From Alviniconcha marisindica (lineage: Eukaryota; Mollusca; Gastropoda; Provannidae), in contig JABMCL010000533.1 in the NCBI GenBank assembly GCA_018857735.1, positions 62,001 through 126,000 of the forward strand: a stretch of DNA of 64,000 bases, written 5' to 3'. Each line of letters opens with the position of its first letter. Positions within the stretch are counted from its first letter, which is position 1. Of the stretch, positions 57,165 through 64,000 are shown in pieces. The notes under the pieces were generated by a model. That model searched no databases and had not been told where the DNA came from. It saw nothing but the letters and a program-made list of their open reading frames with translations. The position numbers and the translations under genes were made by a program.

Positions 57165-57458
57165 ACTTATATTCTTTACAACAACAACAAAACAAAGTTT
57201 GTCGATCGTGTGGAACAAAAGGTCACAACAAATCCGAAACTAGGTCCAAATCGGAAAAGTAGGTCAACTGAAGAAAAACAAGCTTATAATTATCTTTTGG
57301 TTGTGTTCATTGTAACGCTATATTCTTTATAGAAAAACACAAAGTTTGTCGATCGTGCTGAACAAAAGGTCACAACAAATCCGGAAGTAGGTCAAAATCG
57401 TAAAAGCAGGTCAACTGAAGAAGAAGATTTATAATTTTGTTTTTGATTGTGTTCACTG
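57165..57458. repeat. 147-bp tandem duplication
   Basis: AAAGTTTGTCGATCGTG recurs at 57194 and 57341, with matching flanks. Each unit holds AGGTCA motifs (57219-57225, 57261-57266; 57366-57372, 57389-57394, 57408-57413). Confidence 0.8.
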
Positions 57459-57789
57459 TAAGCTTATGGACGGGTGATGGATGTATGAAATGGTGATATA
57501 TGTGTTTCAATGGAAGTTTGGAAAACTCGAAAAATCTGCAAACTATCAATTCAGAAGTCGCAATCCAGTGTTCCGACTGGACAACAAATTCATAACTTGA
57601 ACAGAAATGAAGTTGCAACAACTCACACAAAGTTGGCTGGAAGATTCGAATCCTGTCATCAAGCTAGTCTGCATTGAAGTCTCCTTCAAAGTTGAAAGTA
57701 GCATAAAGCAGTACATGGGAAGTTGGCAGGTGCACACTTGCATCTTGTTTTACGGCCTTGTTTGCAGCTCACAGTGGATCAGCTCGTAG

Positions 57790-59615
57790 TACGAGTCCTC
57801 AGCCTGACGAAGTGTTGTCCATAGTGGCTTCCGTGGTTGTCCTTCGTCCTTGGTCCATCCCCAGGCGGATGGAGATGACAACCTTGGTGCTCTGTGGATA
57901 TATGTGTTGATGGCTTTGCATAGTTGGGAGAACAGCTTTTACTCTTCTTTTCATGCATGAACACAACAAATTGCTCAATCTTCTCAAACGCCTCTTGTGG
58001 CAGATTTGCTTTCTCAGTACCAAGTTCTAAAAAAGCAGACGCCACTGTAGGGAATGCAGTCCGTGTGTTTCAGGCCTTCAGTTTTCCTTTCCAGCCAAAG
58101 AATGAGACCGTGTCACAATCAGTTACAGCGTGAAAGGCAGGCAAAGCTCTTAATTTGTCTTCCAGGTGGAAGGTGCCAAAGGTAACACCTTACGACGTTG
58201 ACCTTGGCCCCGTTCGCTTCTTGTCCCGGCCTTCAAGCTGTCTGCGAGATAAACGTCCCGAACAATATCCAACCGTCGAACACTGAAGTTGTCCAAAAAT
58301 GTAAGGCAAGAAGACGCTGTTGCGGTAGTCCTGGAAAGTGTTTGATGTCCTGGGGGAGAGCATTTGAACAACCAAAGCACCGTCAAGGATCTTCACATTT
58401 ACTTCAGGTGAGCGGTCTGCAGCAATGTATGCAGCAGTGTCTTTGCTGATCAGTTGTTCCTCTTCCTGCGTACAAAGTTCAAGCTCAGTTCCACTGATAA
58501 AATCAGAAAGCTCTTCAAAGTCGATATCATCGCTAACAGGGTCAACCGTGTCTTCATGATCAGTGTTGTTTGTTTCACCTACCAGGACTTCTTCCTCATC
58601 AGCATTCTCAGATCCAAGAGGGGAGCGTTCAAGACACGTGAAAAGTCTGCCTTTTCACCTGTCTGCATATCACCCAGTTTGCTCAGTGACGGTGGTGGTG
58701 GCTGGTTTTCGTGCCTGAAAAATTCTGGCAGGCCCCCTCTCCTTGTCTGGCATGCAATGTAAAGCCGCGAAAAAACACACACGAGCAACCATTGCGGAGG
58801 ATTGTCAGGGAAGATTTTTTAGCCTTCTGTTGTTGCACAAACACATGCAGCTTGTTCTTTCACAGAGGCTTTTTGATTGGTTTTGTTCTCTATTCGAGCC
58901 TTTCCTCAACAAAGTTGTTATACTGCTGTATCCCACTGGTGATGAGTGGGCTAAATGCAGTCATGGCAGCCGCGTCTACAATGACTTTGGAGTCCAGGGC
59001 GAAGAGGCATCCTCCGTCGTCTTCAAATGGATTTCCAGCTCCACCAGAAGAAACACCCAGTGGTTTGACCGTTTATCCTGGTGGCTTTTTGTGGTGCAGA
59101 CTGGAAAGTCCTGCTGCAACTCCATTTGCTTTTAACATCGCATTGCACTGCTCATGTGCTTGGTCATGGGCTATGGCTGAGAAAGGACGACACGTTTTCT
59201 GCACAACAAATCAGCCACAGCCTCCCAGTTGATACATGTCACGAAGATAACTATCTGGCGTAGTTGATGTGTCAAGGTCAAAACAACGACATGGTAACAG
59301 CTTTGTCAGTGTTTGTATGAACTGATTGAAGTTTTCAATTCGGATGGATTGAGTGAACGGAAGAATGCTCAGCTCCAACTCCAGCACACAGCTTCAATAT
59401 GGAAACACTGGCTTCTCCCAATGTTTCATGGAACAGTCTTCAAATGTCTAATTTTTGTCCTCCCTTTTCTCAAATGCTCTGTGATGCAAGATGTAGAGTG
59501 CAGCAGCAGTGAAGTTTCCTGCCAAGGTAGACTGGAACGGTTGTCTCTTTGGTTTTTGCATGGCGACGAGTCTGGGTGTCTTGTTTTTGTGAACCAAACT
59601 CGTTTTTACTATTGA
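57790..59615 (-). pseudogene. decayed copy of an uncharacterised multi-copy invertebrate protein
   Basis: Reads downward: TTVPVYLGRKLH (59560), YLRDMYQLGGCG, FVVQKTCRPFSAIAHDQAHE (59200), AGNPFEDDGGCLFALDSKV, QYNNFVEERLE (58900), LYIACQTRRGGLPEFFRHEN, ILDGALVVQMLSPRTSNTFQ (58340), VRDVYLADSLKAGTRSERG, ALPAFHAVTDCDTVSFFG (58130), EAFEKIEQFVVFMHE. I recall this motif order from long hypothetical proteins abundant in molluscs and cnidarians; function unknown, and high copy number suggests a mobile origin. At least seven stops or frameshifts. About 130 codons appear deleted between 58150 and 58140. No introns are seen. Confidence 0.75.
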
Positions 59616-59697
59616 ATATCATCAGCTGGGAGATTGTTGATACAATAGCCTTCGTTTGACAAGACACTGCCAGCACACCACCCTAGGTCTGTTCACA

Positions 59698-59706
59698 CAC
59701 ACACAC

Positions 59707-59752
<46 letters not shown>
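59698..59752. repeat. (CA)n-(GA)n microsatellite
   Basis: Short CA then a GA tract at the 3' end of the following LINE. Confidence 0.94.
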
Positions 59753-59755
<3 letters not shown>

Positions 59756-59756
59756 C

Positions 59757-62318
59757 TCAGAACTCAGAATATTTTATTGTAGAAGGCCACTTGACCCATT
59801 ACAAATGGTATGATTATAAACATGCACATACCACCTATACAAAACAGTTGATAAACAACACTAGAGAAACAACACAAGACAAAAAGAAACACAAAAAAGA
59901 AACAAACACGAACAAAAAAGAAAACAAAACAAAACAACAACAAAAACCAGCAACCCCCGATCACCCCCGCAAAAAAGAAGAAAAGAAAAAGCAACAAAGT
60001 ATCCTCGATGTAGACAACATACAGGTGATACACGCAAATCTAAGCACTGCCACATCTGGTTGAATACGCACTATTTGGGGGGGGGGGGGGGGGGATCCTT
60101 ACACCTCCATCTTTGCTCCTAAGTAGGCATCAAAACAAGGGGAGAGAATACACAATGGAGATAACACACATTCTTGAAATCACATTCAAGGTTTAAACTT
60201 TGGTTCCAGGAAAAGAAGCTTGCTGTGGACCTGGTCATACCTCGCGGCGTTTATTTGAGTGGTAGATGAATCTACCTAGGTCGTGAAGACAACTTTTATC
60301 TTGCATCATTCGTCTAAGAGTAGCATAGGAAGGTTGCACAGTATATTTTCTGGGAATATATTTTTGTCTCAGGTCGTCAAGAAATTTGCAATAAAATAAG
60401 GTATGCATTTCATCTTCGTACGCCGTGTTACATAATGGACACATCAGATCACCTGGCGTGTGTGCAACATATCTTAGTTTGTGGGTACGTATGCTGGATG
60501 CTCCAATTCTGAATCTTACCAAAACGTCCCTAATGTCACAGAGGTGAAGTACGGTTCTAAGGAAATGGAGATCTTAAACATCCTATATATGGTAAATCTG
60601 GTACTATTGCTGATGTTCTGGCTATGGCAATCAATGAACCTTTGTTTAAACGCCTTGATGAATGTTTCTGGATTTTGCACACCTTGATTTTCCCAAACAA
60701 ATCCGGTGCCAAATTTGTACAAGACCTGATGCACCTGTGACACCCAGCAGAACTTGCCGCTATTATGCAGCAATAACAGCATATTGTAAGCCTTTCGTGG
60801 TAGCCTTGAAATGTCCATTGTAGTAAGGCGTAACCAGTACTTTATACAGGCTGTATAGGAATGAACATATAGTGGAAAACGGCCTCTGTCCATATACCAT
60901 GTCGTTGGGCGTTCTAGGACTAACATTTAAAAGCTTTTTGAGGGCAAATGTGTGAACTTTCTCCACTGACTTATACTCCTTCAGACCCCAAATTTCTGAA
61001 CCATACAAGAGCATCGGCTTAATTTGAGCATCAAACATCCTGAAAAATATTGGTGCCGAAAAATCCCCAAGCCTCCATAGCGTTCTGAATATGTCAGTAA
61101 CCCCCTTCCTTGCTTTATTGGCCATTTCGTCCAGAGCATTTGAGAACGTCATTCTAGTTGGAACATCTAACTGGTTTTGCAGCCCAACTATTGTATCTGA
61201 CAAAAGAACAATGTCGTCTGCAAAAAGCAAAATGAACAGCTCAAGCATATCAGGTAGTAACTGTATTCCATGTCTTCCGTTTTTAATTATATCCCTTGCA
61301 AGTTCATTAATAAACAACGAAAAATGTAACGGGCTAGTTATTTCCCCTTGTTTTAGACCTTTCTGACAAATGAATACATCGGTCACATTGTTTCCATTAC
61401 GAATGCGAGCTTTAACAATCCTGTACATGCTCTGAATAGTCTGTAACATTTTTCCTTTAATGCCTGTCTTGTTCAAAATAGGCCACAGTTTACAATGTGA
61501 AATGAAATCAAAAGCTTTTCGAAAGTTACCTCTTGGAGACTAATATCTGAATTCAGAGTCGTCTTTTGCATAACTATTCCTGTTACTTTCTGTGGTGTAT
61601 GAAGAGGACATTTCATCATCAGTATCTTGTTCCATACCTTTGACGTCGAACACTTTTTCAAAGTATTCAAGCCATTGTTCGTCTGACATGTCACTCACTT
61701 GTCTAGTTTTTGTTGTGAATTTCTTAATATTTCTCCAGAATTGTTTCGGATCTCCTATATTGCTTTGTAGTTCTTTCCTGCATTTCAGTTTGTATTCTTT
61801 TTCTTTGGTCAAAAGTAGATGTTTGTATTGCTTGCGCAACTCACAGTAACAGTCTCTGTCACTATTCAAGCGTGAACGTGAAAATTTCCTAAGTGCTTTT
61901 CTTGTTGTCCTTCGCATGTCTCTACATTCCTTGTCGTACCATTCATTTGAAAGCCCTTTTTTGCCATTTTGTTTTTTAACCAAACATGAAGCAACCTTGC
62001 TCAGCGCAGCTGTAAATACACTAACCGCTTCGTTTACATCGACATCAATCAGACTCCTAGCTCTTTCAATCTCTGACAGGTTTTCAGGTAAGTTCAAATT
62101 TTGCTCAAACAAGGCACGTTTGTCATCAGACCATTTAAGTTTACACAATGTAACATCTACTTTTTTGGAGGAATTTGGCTGTTTTTTGGCAGCGCAAAGA
62201 ACATACAACTGCGAGAGAGCGAGAAAATATAAAGTAGTCGGTAACACTATTACCAGCAGTAGATATGTAAGTGTACTGACCATCCGTGTCACCATCACAT
62301 GCTCCGTTCAAAATACTT
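59757..62318 (-). pseudogene. non-LTR LINE ORF2 (endonuclease end to C-terminus) with 3'UTR
   Basis: Reads downward: endonuclease end DGQYTYISTAGNSVTDYFIFS (62290), linker with GLSNEWYDKECRDMRRTTRK and FWRNIKKFTTKTR, RT with MLQTIQSMYRIVKARIRNG, CQKGLKQGEITSP and FADD at 61213-61224, thumb (IFFRMFDAQIKPMLLYGSEIWG), C-terminal LYVHSYTACIKYWLRL, then a knuckle-like MCPLCNTAYEDEMHTLFYC. The RT region between FADD and thumb is deleted (QNQLDVPTR to MTFSNAL). The 3'UTR ends with CAATAAAATATTCTGAGTTC on the - strand at about 59757. The clade is not assigned with confidence. Confidence 0.83.
60077..60094. repeat. poly-G tract
   Basis: G-run in the LINE 3'UTR. Confidence 0.9.

Positions 62319-62319
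<1 letters not shown>

Positions 62320-62398
<79 letters not shown>
62320..62398. repeat. (GA)n microsatellite
   Basis: About 39 GA units at the truncated 5' end of the LINE. Confidence 0.96.
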
Positions 62399-62399
<1 letters not shown>

Positions 62400-62402
<3 letters not shown>

Positions 62403-63400
62403 ATCATAGATAGATTTGAAGGGACATAAAATAAAATAAAAAAACGACTTAAAACTGGACTTCTCTGACTTCAAATAAGTCTGTGACATCACTGTAAACA
62501 ATTTATTCATGAGAGGCATAACACAAATCAGCATTGTTATGACTACAACTGCTAACCATACACTTTACACCATCGCTTTTGCCCGCGCAGACGTGATCCA
62601 TTTCAGACGGATGCTGTCACAATTCTGGCACATCAACGAAATCGCCTTCATTCTCAGTCAAAGACTATACATGGAAAATATTACAATAAATCGTGAGGAT
62701 GAACTATCTATCTGGGTGCTGAAAGCAGGTTTTAGCATGCATCGTGTATTATCGAAGTCAGACCGACACGGCTGCTGAAGCAGACGGACGACCTCAGGGT
62801 AATATCCAAGGAGGCAGTCGGAAATCCCTGGGGCATTTTAAGTCCTATTCTGGGTCACAATCATCAGAATCATCGAGATAGAAATTTGCAACAGAAAAGT
62901 GAGTTTGATCACATTTATATCTTTCCGTATGCGTATGCGCCATTCATGTTTGATTTAGATCTAGTTTCCGAGGAACGACGTGCTCGCTTCCGCCATCTTG
63001 GTTGAGTGGAATGTTAGTATTTTTTCTATCGTGCACCATTCATGTCATAACTGACTTTTCCTATTTTAAACAGTATTAAAAAATAAAATAAAAAAACTGG
63101 CAATAAAAACGTTTCTTCCATTTCATTTATTCATCACGCATATCAAAACTACAAGATTCAGTGACGCCTTTGCTTCTACTCAAAATGTCAAACTGATTTG
63201 CTTTAACAAGTCCACAATTATTTTCTCTCTTCTTACATTGGACGAAGACTCTGTGTCGAAAGCGCTTGTGTTTTTAATTGTTCCTTGTGTTTTGACCAGC
63301 GTCAACCGCAATTCAGATTAGTTTTTTTTTTACCTTCCTTATTGTGAAAACTCTTGTCATCTTTCAGTAAATGTAATTATTGGTATTACTGTATACTCAG
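62400..63400. other. no gene seen
   Basis: Contains CGCTTCCGCCATCTTGGTTG at 62988-63007, a YY1-like motif sometimes found at start sites, but no exon could be linked to it. A GTCGAAAGCGCTTGTGTTT motif at about 63255 is shared with the TIR element at 55 kb. Confidence 0.4.
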
Positions 63401-63413
63401 TGCTATGCATTCG

Positions 63414-63531
63414 TGCGCGCACGCGCATGTGTGTGTGTGTGTGTGTGTGTGCAAAATATTATTTCCAAGCTGCTCACTGTATGTATGTGAATAACACTCT
63501 GATTTCACAAAATCACACACCAACACACACC

Positions 63532-63589
<58 letters not shown>

Positions 63590-63611
63590 CTCTCTCTCTC
63601 ACTCACTCACG
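63414..63611. repeat. CG/GT, CA and CT microsatellites
   Basis: (GT)n at 63428-63451, (CA)n at about 63518-63586, (CT)n and CACT to 63620. Confidence 0.95.
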
Positions 63612-63627
63612 CACTCACTCACCCATT

Positions 63628-63766
63628 GAGCTTCCAAAACCTGCCGATTCCGCGTAATGGGCAAATTTGCTGATTTCGCGTAATCAGCTGCCGATTCCGA
63701 GGAATCAGCTGCCGATTCCGAGGAATTAGCTGCCGATTCCGCCAAATAGGCAGGTTTTGCAAGCTC
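63628..63766. mobile_element. tiny TIR element (139 bp) with internal 21-bp repeats
   Basis: Ends GAGCTTCCAAAACCTGCC (63628-63645) and GGCAGGTTTTGCAAGCTC (63749-63766) are inverted repeats with one mismatch. The interior is built from GCTGCCGATTCCGAGGAAT-type tandem units. Confidence 0.75.
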
Positions 63767-63778
63767 TTACGCAAAGTG

Positions 63779-63996
63779 ACAATCTTTTAAACCGTACTAA
63801 ACAAAATGTACAAACATGTCTTGTTTTATTTAGAACAAGCGTGGGAAGCGTGGCTTGCACCTGTCTATAAACAGATTCAGACAACTAAATCACAGCTAAC
63901 ACAATGTACAAAATATTAATGTTATTAAAACTTACATCAGAATAAAGTGCACGCCCCCACGGGTTAAAATGGTACACAACAATTACAATACAACGA
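63779..63996. mobile_element. fragment of the solo-LTR-like element
   Basis: Matches 15456-15672 over about 216 bp (ACAATCTTTTAAACCGTA ... TACAATACAACG). The match may continue past the window end. Confidence 0.75.
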
Positions 63997-64000
63997 TTTG

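Noticed and set aside
62988..63007. YY1-like promoter (CGCCATCTTGG)
   Set aside because: A single motif without a downstream exon or other promoter evidence.

Overview
The window is nuclear DNA of an animal, most likely a marine gastropod mollusc. Evidence: spliced genes with GT-AG introns, no bacterial-style gene packing, very many (CA)n/(GA)n microsatellites, and a dense mix of non-LTR retrotransposons, a Penelope-like element, tRNA-derived and other short retroposons, DNA-transposon/MITE relics and satellite-like repeats. The gastropod assignment is inference from the repeat and gene types; no species is named.

Only two host genes are supported. (1) On the + strand, the last three coding exons of a YjbQ/UPF0047-family gene (exons 1377-1418, 31122-31239 and 32727-32770). 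Phases join perfectly, and the first two are separated by an intron of about 29.7 kb. Most of the first half of the window is the inside of that intron. (2) On the - strand, a terminal coding exon (40401-40699) of a bursicon-like cystine-knot hormone, with 11 cysteines and a strong splice acceptor. The two genes face each other tail to tail. Further relics are a C2H2 zinc-finger pseudogene (about 25.1-25.6 kb) and a decayed copy of a large uncharacterised multi-copy invertebrate protein family (about 57.8-59.6 kb).

Layout. 1-1.4 kb: intron end and first visible exon. 2.1-10.2 kb: pieces of an I/Nimb-like LINE (5'UTR, ORF1 with CCHC knuckles, RT, RNase H, 3' tails) in both orientations, plus a SINE-like element. 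10.4-16.7 kb: a Tx1/L1-like ORF2 on the - strand carrying two I-like LINE insertions, one of which is itself split by a solo-LTR-like element. 18.6-22 kb: a LINE ORF1 (coiled coil + RRM type), a CR1-like LINE and a 74-bp satellite. 22.2-26.3 kb: an inverted pair of an unknown repeat around LINE tails and the zinc-finger pseudogene. 27-31 kb: microsatellites, LINE tails and a tRNA-derived SINE, ending 20-100 nt before the 31122 exon. 33-39.5 kb: CR1-like fragments, unclassified repeats and a tRNA SINE. 39.7-40.7 kb: a minisatellite, then the hormone exon. 41.8-50 kb: second SINE copy, RNase H LINE fragment, a DNA transposon and its deletion derivative, and a 3.5-kb CR1-like LINE. 50-57.5 kb: Penelope-like pieces, a PHD-endonuclease LINE fragment, a long hairpin, a TIR element and a nuclear-receptor half-site cluster. 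57.8-64 kb: pseudogene, another non-LTR ORF2, a tiny TIR element and a fragment shared with the solo LTR.

Nearly all long open frames outside the two host genes are transposon relics with frameshifts or stops, or translations of simple repeats. Nothing here looks like an operon or a multi-gene system. The points most worth following are the bursicon-like exon, the nested insertions that can be dated relative to each other, the LINE 3'-terminal hairpin with compensatory changes, and the short retroposon with target-site duplications.
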